From Negativicoccus massiliensis (lineage in GTDB: Bacteria > Bacillota > Negativicutes > Veillonellales > Negativicoccaceae), in assembly GCA_900155405.1 (NCBI GenBank), contig LT700188.1, positions 1,054,001 to 1,118,000 on the forward strand: a stretch of 64,000 nt of DNA. Reading direction: 5' to 3'. Numbering within the stretch: position 1 is the first letter of the stretch; every line of letters begins with the position of its first letter. A model generated the notes under the pieces. That model saw only the letters and a list, made by a program, of their open reading frames with translations. It was not told where the DNA came from and did not search any database. Both the position numbers and the translations under genes were made by a program. Shown here one piece after another: positions 27,534-35,185 of this stretch.

Positions 27534-27630
27534 CCTTTTACGGGAAAAACACGCCTGCAAAAACGCGGCGCGGATGACCGACAGCTTTTTGCAAAGTCTT
27601 TTTTGCGCACTCGGTACATGAAAATAAAAT

Positions 27631-27659
27631 TTGCCAAAATAAAAATAACCCTATATACT
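27631..27659 (+). promoter_or_regulatory. Sigma-A promoter of the formate/nitrite transporter
   Basis: TTGCCA at 27631-27636 and TATACT at 27654-27659 with a 17-base spacer, about 49 bases before the start codon. Confidence 0.8.
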
Positions 27660-27707
27660 TTCACCATGTTCCAGTACAATGGAGTGCAACAGTAAAGGGG
27701 TGATACA

Positions 27708-28499
27708 ATGCGCGTCAGTCAATTTAATGAAAAAGTCGCCGGAGCTTGCGGGAAAAAAGCCGCCCTTATGGATAAGAGTCCGGCCCGGTACCTGGTTCGA
27801 TCCGCGTTTGCCGGAGGATTTTTAACGTTGACTTCCTTGGCGGGTTTTGCCATGGGCGATGTGTTTAATACGCTCCATCCCACCTTGGGAAGATTTATTT
27901 TTCCCTTCGTCTTTTGTTGGGGACTGATTTATATTTTGTTTTTAAACGGAGAGCTTATCACCTCCAATATGATGTACTTGACGGCGGGTCTCTATCGTCG
28001 ATGGATCGCGCCTCGCAAGGCGCTTAAAATGGTGCTTTTGTGCACCGTGGGAAATATTGTCGGCGCGTATTTTGTCGCGTGGCTCGCCTCCTACACGTCG
28101 GCGCTGCAAGTGTACGACGCGACGGGCATGGCGGCGACCATGGTCGGAGGAAAACTCGCGAAATCCGGCGTGGAAATCATCTTCGCGGGGACGATGGCGA
28201 ATCTCCTTGTCAATATTGCCATTCTGTCGTGGCTGTTGATTGAGAACCAGGCGGCGCGCATGACCACCGTCATGTCGGCCATTGTCATGTTCGTGTACCT
28301 GGGATTTGAACACGTGGTCGCCAACTTCGGTTCGTTCGCGCTGCTGTACTTTTCGCCCGCTACGACCGCGGGATTTACCTTCGGCAATATTTTGCGACAG
28401 TGGGGACTGGCCTATCTCGGAAACTATATCGGCGGCGGGCTGCTGATCGGCCTCGTCTACGCCTGGCTCAATCGCGGCGCGAATGAATATGTGGATTAA
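27708..28499 (+). CDS. Formate/nitrite transporter (FNT) family channel
   Basis: A 263-residue FocA/NirC-type pentameric anion channel. Six hydrophobic helices are visible, with the family features GDVFNTLHPTLG, LNGELITSNMMYL, a central FAGTMANLLVNI, and GFEHVVANFGSF. It moves formate, nitrite or hydrosulfide; the substrate cannot be assigned from sequence alone. AAAGGGG precedes the ATG, and a consensus promoter lies just after the RM island. A hairpin terminator follows at 28543. Base composition returns to the G+C-rich host type within this gene. Confidence 0.9.
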   Translation: MRVSQFNEKVAGACGKKAALMDKSPARYLVRSAFAGGFLTLTSLAGFAMGDVFNTLHPTLGRFIFPFVFCWGLIYILFLNGELITSNMMYLTAGLYRRWIAPRKALKMVLLCTVGNIVGAYFVAWLASYTSALQVYDATGMAATMVGGKLAKSGVEIIFAGTMANLLVNIAILSWLLIENQAARMTTVMSAIVMFVYLGFEHVVANFGSFALLYFSPATTAGFTFGNILRQWGLAYLGNYIGGGLLIGLVYAWLNRGANEYVD

Positions 28500-28542
28500 T
28501 TTATAAGCGGAAAAGTAACATGCTGATTGTCAAAAAAGAAAT

Positions 28543-28571
28543 AAAAAACGCCCCGTACGGGGCGTTTTTTT
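28543..28571. terminator. Bidirectional intrinsic terminator
   Basis: AAAAAACGCCCC-GTAC-GGGGCGTTTTTT, a perfect stem between the convergent FNT (+) and AGCS copy 2 (-) genes. Confidence 0.9.
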
Positions 28572-30006
28572 ATGCGACGCTGTCATAATCGTAGAGAGGG
28601 ATGCCGTCCTGCCGTTTTTTATCGTAATCGCGCAAGATGCCTTTGACTTCTTTATGCAGGATGATGAGAGCAATTAAGTTCGGAAGGACCATAATGCCGT
28701 TGAACATGTCAATCATGCTCCAGATCAGGTCGACCGTGCCGAGCGTGCCGAGCACGATGAAGACCAGGACCAGCGCCCGATAGGTGTAGAGAACGGCGTT
28801 TGATTTAAATAAATAGCGGACGTTCGATTCGCCGAAATAATACCAACTGATGACGGTCGTAAAGGCGAAGAACGTGAGGCAGATCGCGATGATTTTCGGT
28901 CCGATGGCGCCGAACGCGATATGAAATGCTTCTTGCGTGACCATCGCGCCGTCTAAACCGAGCTGATCCGCGCCCGTAAGTAAAATAATTAAAGCGGTCG
29001 AGGTGCACACCAGTATGGTGTCCACGAAGACGCCGATGAATGCGGTGAAGCCTTGCAGCACCGGGTGAGCGACCAGCGCCGTCGCGTGCGCGTGCGGCGT
29101 CGTGCCCATGCCGGCTTCGTTCGAAAAGAGGCCGCGGGCGACACCAAAGCGAACGGCTTCTTTCATGGTGACGCCGAGTAAACCGCCGCCCAATGCCTGC
29201 GGATTAAACGCGCCGATGACGATGTGTTGAATCATCGGCAGAATGTGCTCGGCAAACAGGAACAGGATGACGAGTGCGCAGAGAATGTACACTGCCGCCA
29301 TTATCGGTACGATCAGTTGCGCGAAACGCGCGATCCGATGAATGCCGCCGATGAAAATCGCGCCCGCGAATAGAGCGATGAGCAGGCCGCACACGACCGG
29401 CGAAATACCGAACGCGTTGTTCACGGCGGTGGCAATCGAGTTCGACTGCGCCATGCTGCCGATAAAGCCGACGGAGATAATAACAATGACCGCGAAGATA
29501 CCGGCGAATATTTTGGCGTTTGTTCGGCCGATGTAGCTTTGCAGACCGCGCGAGATGTAAAATGCCGGACCGCCGATAAATTTGCCGGCGACTTCCACGC
29601 GATACTTTTGCGCTAAGACAGCTTCGGCGAAAATGGTGCTCATGCCGAAGAGCGCCGATATCCACATCCAGAAAATGGCGCCGGGGCCGCCTGCCATAAT
29701 GGCGGTCGCTACGCCCGCGACGTTACCGGTGCCGACTTGCGCGGAAATCGCGACGGCCAGCGCTTGGAACGAAGAGATCGATTTTCCGTCGCGATCGGTA
29801 TGTTGATATTTATACAACTTACCGAAGACCTGACGCACCGCCGGCCCGAAACGGATAAATTGCGGCGCGCCGAGATACATCGTAAAAAATAATCCCACGG
29901 CCACCAGACCGTACATGAGAACGGAACCCCACAGCACCTCGTTGACGGAATCAACGAATTGGGACCAATACATGAGAAGATCGGATAAAAAGCTCTCTGT
30001 CGTCAT
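28570..30006 (-). CDS. Sodium:alanine symporter, AGCS family (copy 2)
   Basis: A 478-residue transporter, a close paralogue of the gene at 20386-21801. Long identical blocks include SSFQALAVAISAQVGTGNVA, AQKYRVEVAGKFIGGPAFYI and GGGLLGVTMKEA. It has the same C-terminal YDYDS/YDYDN ending. Differences cluster in the loops and near residues 175-215. The start ATG at 30006 follows AGGGAGA. The leftward promoter is at 30049-30077. The pair probably arose by duplication, and the RM island and the FNT gene now lie between the copies. Confidence 0.93.
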   Translation of the reverse strand: MTTESFLSDLLMYWSQFVDSVNEVLWGSVLMYGLVAVGLFFTMYLGAPQFIRFGPAVRQVFGKLYKYQHTDRDGKSISSFQALAVAISAQVGTGNVAGVATAIMAGGPGAIFWMWISALFGMSTIFAEAVLAQKYRVEVAGKFIGGPAFYISRGLQSYIGRTNAKIFAGIFAVIVIISVGFIGSMAQSNSIATAVNNAFGISPVVCGLLIALFAGAIFIGGIHRIARFAQLIVPIMAAVYILCALVILFLFAEHILPMIQHIVIGAFNPQALGGGLLGVTMKEAVRFGVARGLFSNEAGMGTTPHAHATALVAHPVLQGFTAFIGVFVDTILVCTSTALIILLTGADQLGLDGAMVTQEAFHIAFGAIGPKIIAICLTFFAFTTVISWYYFGESNVRYLFKSNAVLYTYRALVLVFIVLGTLGTVDLIWSMIDMFNGIMVLPNLIALIILHKEVKGILRDYDKKRQDGIPLYDYDSVA

Positions 30007-30048
30007 ACGCTCGTCTCCCTGGCAAATACATATGTATAAATCGAATTC

Positions 30049-30077
30049 ATCTTATCACAAAAAATCATACATGACAA
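30049..30077 (-). promoter_or_regulatory. Sigma-A promoter of AGCS copy 2
   Basis: On the minus strand: TTGTCA, 17-base spacer, TAAGAT. It lies divergent from the fumC promoter. Confidence 0.72.
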
Positions 30078-30112
30078 TAAAATAGTAAGCGGTTTTTATA
30101 TTTCTGAAAAAT

Positions 30113-30141
30113 TTGCGAAAAAAATACTTTCTGCGTACAAT
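30113..30141 (+). promoter_or_regulatory. Sigma-A promoter of fumC
   Basis: TTGCGA at 30113-30118 and TACAAT at 30136-30141 with a 17-base spacer. It leaves a leader of about 100 bases before the chosen TTG start. Confidence 0.78.
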
Positions 30142-30245
30142 TAAGCCAAATCAAAATTTTGGTGGTGAAGATCATGCGAGTCCGACCCGTCGTTACGCAG
30201 ATGACGGAACGCGTCGGCGCCGCATGGCTAAAGGGAGTGAAACGA

Positions 30246-31628
30246 TTGGCTTATCGAGTAGAGCATGACACTATGGGCGAAGTGCGGGTTCCCGCGGAAC
30301 GGAAATGGGGCGCGCAAACCGAGCGTTCGTTTGAAAATTTCAAAATCGGTCAGCGAATGCCGCAGGAAATTATTCGGGCGTTTGCGGTATTGAAAAAATG
30401 CGCGGCGAAAGTGAACGCGGATCTCGGCAAGTTGGACGCGAAGAAAGCGGCCGTTATCGAAACAGTGTGCGATGAAATTTTAGCGGGTCAATGGCCTGAT
30501 GAATTTCCGCTGGTCGTGTACCAGACCGGCTCCGGCACGCAATCCAACATGAATGTGAACGAAGTGATCGCGCATATCGCCAATGAAAAATTGGCCACGG
30601 AGGGCAATTCATTGCGGATTCATCCGAATGATGACGTGAACAGTTCGCAGTCTTCGAATGACACGTTCCCGACCGCGATGCATATCGCCGCCGTCGTGGC
30701 CTTGCATGAAAAATTGTATCCGGCGCTGGCGGAACTGCGTCGCATTTTAGAGCAAAAGAGCGCGGACTTCATGGACATTGTCAAAATCGGCCGTACGCAT
30801 TTGCAGGACGCGACGCCCTTGACATTGGGCCAGGAAATTTCCGGCTGGGCGGCGATGCTGGAAGTCGCGGAAAAAATGATTAAGGAAAGCGAAACGCATC
30901 TCTATCCCCTCGCGTTGGGCGGAACTGCTGTCGGCACGGGCCTTAATGCGCCAAAGGGATTCGCGGAAGGCGTCGCGAAAGAAATCGCGCGCGCGACGGG
31001 CTATGATTTCGTTTCGTCCGCCAATAAATTCCATGCGCTGACCGCTCACGATCAGTTCGTGTACAGCCACGGCGCCTTGGAAGCGCTCGCGATGAACTCG
31101 TTTAAAATCGCCAACGACGTGCGTTTGTTGGCATGCGGACCGCGCGCCGGATTGGCGGAAATCACGATTCCGGAAAATGAACCGGGCTCGTCGATCATGC
31201 CGGGTAAAGTGAATCCGACGCAATGCGAAGCGCTCACGATGGTGGCCTGCCGCGTTCACGGCAACAGCGCCGCGATCGCGATGGCCGCAGCGCACGGTCA
31301 GTTTGAGTTGAACGTGTACAAACCGGTACTCGTCGATGCGTATCTCGAATCCGTGCGTCTGCTGGGAGAAGCGTTGCATTCGTTCGCGGTTCATTGCGCG
31401 GAAGGTTTGGAACCGGATCGCAAACGCATCGCGCAAAACGTGCAGAATTCGCTCATGCTCGTCACGGCGCTCGCGCCGAAAATCGGTTACGAAAAAGCCG
31501 CGGAGATCGCCAAAAAGGCGCACCGCGAAGGCACGGACCTCAAGAGCGCCGCGCTCGACCTCGGTTATGTCACCGCGGAAGAGTACGACGAGATCGTCGT
31601 TCCCGCCGATATGGTTCATCCGAAATAA
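30246..31628 (+). CDS. fumC: Class II fumarate hydratase
   Basis: A 460-residue fumarase that interconverts fumarate and malate. The family signature [15 protein letters not shown] is present with its catalytic serine loop, as are [30 protein letters not shown] and [16 protein letters not shown]. The last block favours fumarase over aspartase. The frame is open to 30159, but the TTG at 30246 has AAGGGAG 8 bases upstream and gives the canonical [13 protein letters not shown]-terminus. ATG starts at 30159 or 30174 would add 24-29 unusual residues. A hairpin terminator follows directly. Confidence 0.93.
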   Translation: MAYRVEHDTMGEVRVPAERKWGAQTERSFENFKIGQRMPQEIIRAFAVLKKCAAKVNADLGKLDAKKAAVIETVCDEILAGQWPDEFPLVVYQTGSGTQSNMNVNEVIAHIANEKLATEGNSLRIHPNDDVNSSQSSNDTFPTAMHIAAVVALHEKLYPALAELRRILEQKSADFMDIVKIGRTHLQDATPLTLGQEISGWAAMLEVAEKMIKESETHLYPLALGGTAVGTGLNAPKGFAEGVAKEIARATGYDFVSSANKFHALTAHDQFVYSHGALEALAMNSFKIANDVRLLACGPRAGLAEITIPENEPGSSIMPGKVNPTQCEALTMVACRVHGNSAAIAMAAAHGQFELNVYKPVLVDAYLESVRLLGEALHSFAVHCAEGLEPDRKRIAQNVQNSLMLVTALAPKIGYEKAAEIAKKAHREGTDLKSAALDLGYVTAEEYDEIVVPADMVHPK

Positions 31629-31634
31629 ATACAT

Positions 31635-31660
31635 AAAAAGCCGCCGCGGCGGCTTTTTTT
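31635..31660 (+). terminator. Intrinsic terminator of fumC
   Basis: AAAAAGCCGCC-GC-GGCGGCTTTTTTT hairpin with a T run, 7 bases after the stop codon. Confidence 0.9.
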
Positions 31661-31669
31661 ATTTAAAAA

Positions 31670-31683
31670 AAATAGAGTATGCT
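31670..31683. repeat. Left arm of 14-bp inverted repeat flanking the ald promoter
   Basis: AAATAGAGTATGCT here is the exact reverse complement of 31806-31819. The ald promoter lies between the arms. They may be paired operator sites or an RNA/DNA loop. Confidence 0.6.
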
Positions 31684-31763
31684 GTTTTTATGGTATGCGT
31701 TTTTATTATACGTCTCACATCGCATGCGAATTTAGAAAATGCCTGAAAAATAATGGTGTCATG

Positions 31764-31793
31764 TTGTTTACGCGCGCGAAATAGTGCTATAAT
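31764..31793 (+). promoter_or_regulatory. Sigma-A promoter of ald
   Basis: TTGTTT at 31764-31769 and TATAAT at 31788-31793, spacer 18. It lies between the two arms of the 14-bp inverted repeat. Confidence 0.72.
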
Positions 31794-31805
31794 AATTTTG
31801 TTAAT

Positions 31806-31819
31806 AGCATACTCTATTT
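31806..31819. repeat. Right arm of 14-bp inverted repeat, in the ald leader
   Basis: AGCATACTCTATTT, the perfect inverse of 31670-31683, lies between the transcription start and the ribosome site of ald. A repressor bound here would block the promoter. Confidence 0.6.
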
Positions 31820-31836
31820 ACTTAGGAGGTCACAAC

Positions 31837-32958
31837 ATGCGTATTGGTGTAGCAAAAGAAATCAAAAATAACGAATTTCGTGTAGGTCTTACTCCGGCCG
31901 GCGCGCACGCGTTAGTAGATGCGGGACATGAAGTATTCGTCGAAAAGGGAGCGGGCCTCGGTTCGTTCATTGAAGACAGCGAATACGAAGCGGTCGGCGC
32001 CAAAATCGTCGCGGATAAAAAGAAACTGTTCGACGATTCCGAAATGATCATTAAAGTAAAAGAACCGATCGCGGAAGAATACGATCTCTTCCACGAAGGT
32101 CAGATCTTGTACACGTACCTGCACTTGGCGGCGGAACCGGCATTGACCGAAGCGCTGTTGAAACATAAAGTCATCAGTATCGCGTATGAAACGGTTCTCG
32201 GTCGTGACGGCCGCAGCTTGCCGCTCTTGCAACCGATGAGTGAAGTCGCGGGTCGCATGTCGATCCAGGTAGCGGCGCATTTCCTCGAAAAAATCAACGG
32301 CGGCAAGGGTAAATTAATGGGCGGCGTCGCCGGCGTGTTACCGGCCAAAGTCACCATCGTCGGCGGCGGCACGGTAGGCACGAACGCGGCGAAAATGGCG
32401 GTCGGCATGGGCGCGATCGTCACCATCATTGATAACAACCTCGACCGTCTGCGTCAGTTGGACGACATCTTTGGACCGCGCGTACATACGCTCGCGTCGA
32501 ACCCGCTCAACATTGCGCAGGCCGTTAAAGAATCGGACGTTGTCATCGGTTCGGTATTGATTCCGGGCGCGAAAACACCGCAGCTCATCACCACGGAAAT
32601 GGTCAAAGAAATGAGCCCGGGTTCGGTCATCGTCGACGTGGCGATCGACCAAGGCGGCGCGGTGCAATCGGTTGACGGTCCGACCACGCACGATGATCCG
32701 ATCCGCATGAAATACGGCGTAGTTCACTACTCGGTGGCCAACATGCCGGGCGCGGTAGCCAACACCTCGACCTACGCGTTGACGAACGCGACGCTGCCGT
32801 ATGCGATCTCGATTGCCAACAAAGGTTGGAAACAGGCGCTCAAAGACGACAAGGGTCTGGCGAACGGTTTGAACACGTTGGACGGATACGTTACGTTCAA
32901 AGGCGTAGCGGAAGCGCTCAACAAAGAATATAAAGACGCTAACGATCTTTTGAAATAA
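31837..32958 (+). CDS. ald: Alanine dehydrogenase
   Basis: A 373-residue NAD-dependent alanine dehydrogenase, which converts L-alanine to pyruvate and ammonia. [20 protein letters not shown], the substrate/acid-base region with K75-type VKVKEP and H96-type YTYLHLA, and the nucleotide fold [14 protein letters not shown] are all present. The start at 31837 is set by AGGAGGT 7 bases upstream. With two alanine symporters within 12 kb, the region forms an alanine-use group. The flanking inverted repeat suggests local control of this gene. A terminator follows. Confidence 0.96.
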   Translation: MRIGVAKEIKNNEFRVGLTPAGAHALVDAGHEVFVEKGAGLGSFIEDSEYEAVGAKIVADKKKLFDDSEMIIKVKEPIAEEYDLFHEGQILYTYLHLAAEPALTEALLKHKVISIAYETVLGRDGRSLPLLQPMSEVAGRMSIQVAAHFLEKINGGKGKLMGGVAGVLPAKVTIVGGGTVGTNAAKMAVGMGAIVTIIDNNLDRLRQLDDIFGPRVHTLASNPLNIAQAVKESDVVIGSVLIPGAKTPQLITTEMVKEMSPGSVIVDVAIDQGGAVQSVDGPTTHDDPIRMKYGVVHYSVANMPGAVANTSTYALTNATLPYAISIANKGWKQALKDDKGLANGLNTLDGYVTFKGVAEALNKEYKDANDLLK

Positions 32959-32967
32959 AAAGCGCAT

Positions 32968-33000
32968 AAAAAAATCCCCTTGCATAAGGGGATTTTTTTT
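32968..33000 (+). terminator. Intrinsic terminator of ald
   Basis: AAAAAAATCCCCTT-GCAT-AAGGGGATTTTTTTT, a strong symmetric hairpin 10 bases after the stop. Confidence 0.9.
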
Positions 33001-33009
33001 ACTTGCGTT

Positions 33010-33038
33010 TTGTGAAAACGCGCGCAGACGGTTATAAT
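33010..33038 (+). promoter_or_regulatory. Sigma-A promoter of the nicotinate phosphoribosyltransferase gene
   Basis: TTGTGA at 33010-33015 and TATAAT at 33033-33038, spacer 17, about 25 bases before the start codon. Confidence 0.78.
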
Positions 33039-33063
33039 AAGTGAAACATGTGGAGGGGATATG

Positions 33064-34509
33064 ATGAATACAGGCTTGGTCACTGATTTTTATCAATTGA
33101 CAATGGCGCAGGGACTTTGGCGCATCGGCGCGCATGATGTGCCCTGCGTATTTGACCGCACGTACCGCAACAATCCGTTCGGCGGCGGGTATACCGTCGT
33201 CGCGGGCTTGGAGCACCTGGTCGATTTCATTCAAAATTTCCGGTACGGTGAAAGTGAAATCGCGTACTTGCGCTCGTTGCATACTTTTGACGAGGGCTTT
33301 TTACAATGGCTCGCCGATTTTCGTTTTACGGGAGATATTTACGCGATGACGGAAGGAACGATCGCGTTCCCCGGCGAAGTGCTGCTGCGAATTGAAGCGC
33401 CGAAAGCGCAAGCGCTGTTGATCGAAACGGGTCTGACGATGATCATGAATCACGAATCGTTGATCGCGACCAAAGCGCGCCGCGTGCGTTCGGTGGCGGG
33501 CGATGACTTTTTGATGGAATTCGGTTTGCGGCGGGCGCAGGGCGAATCCGCCGGCCATTACGGCGCGCGCGCGTCCATTGTCGGCGGCTTCAACGCGACC
33601 AGTAACGTGGAAGCGGCACGGCGTTTCGGTTTGTCGGCGGTCGGCACGATGGCGCACAGCTGGATCATGAGCTTTCCCGATGAACTCACCGCGTTCCGCG
33701 AATACGCGCGGCAGTACGATAACGCGACGTTGCTCGCCGACACGTACAACACGCTCGAGTCAGGCGTGCCGAATGCCATCACCGTCTTTAGGGAATTGCA
33801 GGAAGCGAACCGTTTGCCGGAGAAATACGGTATCCGTCTGGACAGCGGCGACATCGCTTACCTCTCCCGCAAGGCGCGTGAAATGCTTGATGCGGCGGGA
33901 TTTACCACGGCCGGCATCACCGCATCGAACGACATTGATGAACATACCGTGTTGAGTTTGAAACAGCAGGGGGCGGCGATCAATTCCTGGGGCATCGGCA
34001 CCAAGATTATTACCGCGGACGGCACCTCGGCGTTGGGCGGCATTTATAAATTGGCGGGACAGGAAGAAAACGGCGCGTTGATTCCGAAAATGAAATTCTC
34101 GGATCAGCCGGAAAAAATGACGGACCCGGGGCGCAAGGAAGTGTTCCGCATTTCCCATCGCGACAACGGGAAATTGATCACCGACGTGTTGACGTTGGCG
34201 GATGAAGACATTTCTTCGGCGGAGGATTACGAACTGATTACGTACGAATATCCGTGGCGGCGCAAAAAATTGGCGGCGAATTCGTTCGACGTGCGTCGCA
34301 TGCTGGAACCGATCATGCAAGGCGGCGAACTCGTGTACGAACTGCCGAGCCTCGACGCGATCAAGGCGTATGCCGACGCGCAATTCAAGCAACTTTGGCC
34401 GGAATATACGCGCTTGGACAGTCCCGAGATACTGGAAATTAACCGCTCGCCGAAATTGCAACAATTGAAAGAGAAATTGATTCACGAACAGGTTGACATC
34501 CTGCACTGA
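33064..34509 (+). CDS. pncB: Nicotinate phosphoribosyltransferase
   Basis: A 481-residue enzyme of NAD salvage that joins nicotinate and PRPP to form nicotinate mononucleotide. N-terminal LVTDFYQLTMAQG, FDRTYRNNPFGGGY, the phosphate-binding region AVGTMAHSWIMSF, and RLDSGDIAYLSRKAR followed by ASNDIDE are diagnostic. ATGs occur at 33061 and 33064; the second has better spacing (7 bases) from GGAGG. The gene stands alone between its own promoter and terminator. The hydrolase at 19816 could supply nicotinate. Confidence 0.95.
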   Translation: MNTGLVTDFYQLTMAQGLWRIGAHDVPCVFDRTYRNNPFGGGYTVVAGLEHLVDFIQNFRYGESEIAYLRSLHTFDEGFLQWLADFRFTGDIYAMTEGTIAFPGEVLLRIEAPKAQALLIETGLTMIMNHESLIATKARRVRSVAGDDFLMEFGLRRAQGESAGHYGARASIVGGFNATSNVEAARRFGLSAVGTMAHSWIMSFPDELTAFREYARQYDNATLLADTYNTLESGVPNAITVFRELQEANRLPEKYGIRLDSGDIAYLSRKAREMLDAAGFTTAGITASNDIDEHTVLSLKQQGAAINSWGIGTKIITADGTSALGGIYKLAGQEENGALIPKMKFSDQPEKMTDPGRKEVFRISHRDNGKLITDVLTLADEDISSAEDYELITYEYPWRRKKLAANSFDVRRMLEPIMQGGELVYELPSLDAIKAYADAQFKQLWPEYTRLDSPEILEINRSPKLQQLKEKLIHEQVDILH

Positions 34510-34540
34510 AAAAGGCGTTGCCGTGCGGCAACGCTTTTTT
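34510..34540 (+). terminator. Intrinsic terminator of pncB
   Basis: AAAAGGCGTTGCCG-TG-CGGCAACGCTTTTTT, a long perfect stem followed by a T run. Confidence 0.9.
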
Positions 34541-34579
34541 CGTTCGCGGAATGGTAAAATTCTGTATAATGAAGACAAA

Positions 34580-34654
34580 ATAATAGACCTTGTAACATCA
34601 ATAATTAGCTTGGCAACTGCAGTACTGATATACAAGGTCACGAAACGGAAGTAA
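34580..34654 (+). other. Open frame for a tiny membrane peptide without a normal start codon
   Basis: The frame reads IIDLVTSIISLATAVLIYKVTKRK and then TAA. This is a single hydrophobic helix with a Lys/Arg tail, as in type I toxin peptides (Fst/TxpA class). No ATG, GTG or TTG precedes the hydrophobic part in frame, and no clear ribosome site is seen. A TATAAT at 34565-34570 lies just upstream. A 9-bp inverted repeat (GACCTTGTA at 34586-34594 with its complement at 34631-34639) spans the frame. It may be an RNA element, a decayed toxin or chance. Confidence 0.3.
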
Positions 34655-34689
34655 CTACTTCCACCCAGTGGCGAGGGTAAAACCGCCAC
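34647..34689 (+). ncRNA. Two adjacent RNA hairpins in the 34.5-34.8 kb gap
   Basis: GGAAGTA-AC-TACTTCC (34647-34662) and GTGGCG with CGCCAC around a 10-base loop (34668-34689) can each form perfect stems in RNA. They lie between the two tiny peptide frames and could regulate translation or stability. No known RNA family is recognised. Confidence 0.35.
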
Positions 34690-34718
34690 ACTTCTAACCT
34701 AATAATACCACTGACATA

Positions 34719-34805
34719 ATGGGCATGCAAATATGGATCTTTATTGTACAAATAATAACTCCTGCTGTGTTGATCATGGCATTGTATGAATGGAGGAGAA
34801 AATAA
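34719..34805 (+). CDS. Possible 28-residue membrane peptide upstream of an HTH gene
   Basis: The frame begins MGMQIWIFIVQIITPAV and ends ALYEWRRK: one membrane helix and a basic tail. The stop TAA shares its last A with the ATG of the HTH gene, and the peptide's own 3' end contains that gene's ribosome site (GGAGGAG), so translation would be coupled. No good ribosome site precedes its own ATG. The segment also contains a 16-base sequence repeated at 35149-35164, which may instead be promoter-related. A toxin-like role is inferred from composition only. Confidence 0.35.
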   Translation: MGMQIWIFIVQIITPAVLIMALYEWRRK

Positions 34806-35011
34806 TGAAGCTTGATGATGTGATGGGCTTGGGTGAAGCCGCCGAACGTTGGAATATGGCGCGTATCACGCTAAAAAAAGCCTGCGCAGGACAAAACGGA
34901 AACGCGCCGCGCTTTATTGTGGGAGAAGAGTGTAAAAAATCGGGCGGAATATGGCTTGTTACGCGCGCCGGTATGGAACGTTTATACGGAGAAGAGGAAA
35001 ACTCGCTTTGA
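34805..35011 (+). CDS. Small HTH-domain protein (antitoxin/excisionase-like)
   Basis: A 68-residue protein with GLGEAAERWNMARITLKKAC, a MerR/excisionase-type helix-turn-helix, followed by CKKSGGIWLVTRAGMERLYG. This two-part pattern recurs in small Firmicute DNA-binding proteins that often act with a toxin or a mobile element. The start at 34805 lies 6 bases after GGAGGAG; the in-frame ATG at 34790 would overlap that site. A hairpin terminator follows at 35031. Confidence 0.75.
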   Translation: MKLDDVMGLGEAAERWNMARITLKKACAGQNGNAPRFIVGEECKKSGGIWLVTRAGMERLYGEEENSL

Positions 35012-35030
35012 AAGGCTGAGTTGACAAAAT

Positions 35031-35060
35031 AAAAAGAGTTGGAAAACACCGGCTCTTTTT
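35031..35060 (+). terminator. Intrinsic terminator
   Basis: AAAAAGAGTTGG pairs with CCGGCTCTTTTT (two G-U pairs) around a short A-rich loop, 20 bases after the small HTH gene. Confidence 0.75.
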
Positions 35061-35185
35061 ATTAATACTCGTATTGAAATAATATCCCCAAACTTTTCCC
35101 GAGCGATATTTTATCATGGAAAGCGCCTGTTTGTGGGGGTTCTTTATGATCTTTATTGTACAATGAAAGAAAAAGGAGGCAATGT

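Larger units (their letters stand above)
26996..27577 (+). pseudogene. Silent spare target-recognition (hsdS half) cassette
   Basis: The frame 26996-27577 encodes IKSKFVEMF, then a different recognition domain (KLKKLSDLFSFQLGKTPSRY and onward), then FASYVEEIDKLKF, and stops after an unrelated tail of about 16 residues. It has the same borders as the second half of the RM enzyme but unrelated middle residues. It lacks a start context: the first ATG (27017) lies inside the repeat and no ribosome site precedes it. It is therefore read as a donor cassette rather than a gene. The 470-base variable core lies at 27024-27493. The coding match stops sharply at 27534. Confidence 0.85.
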
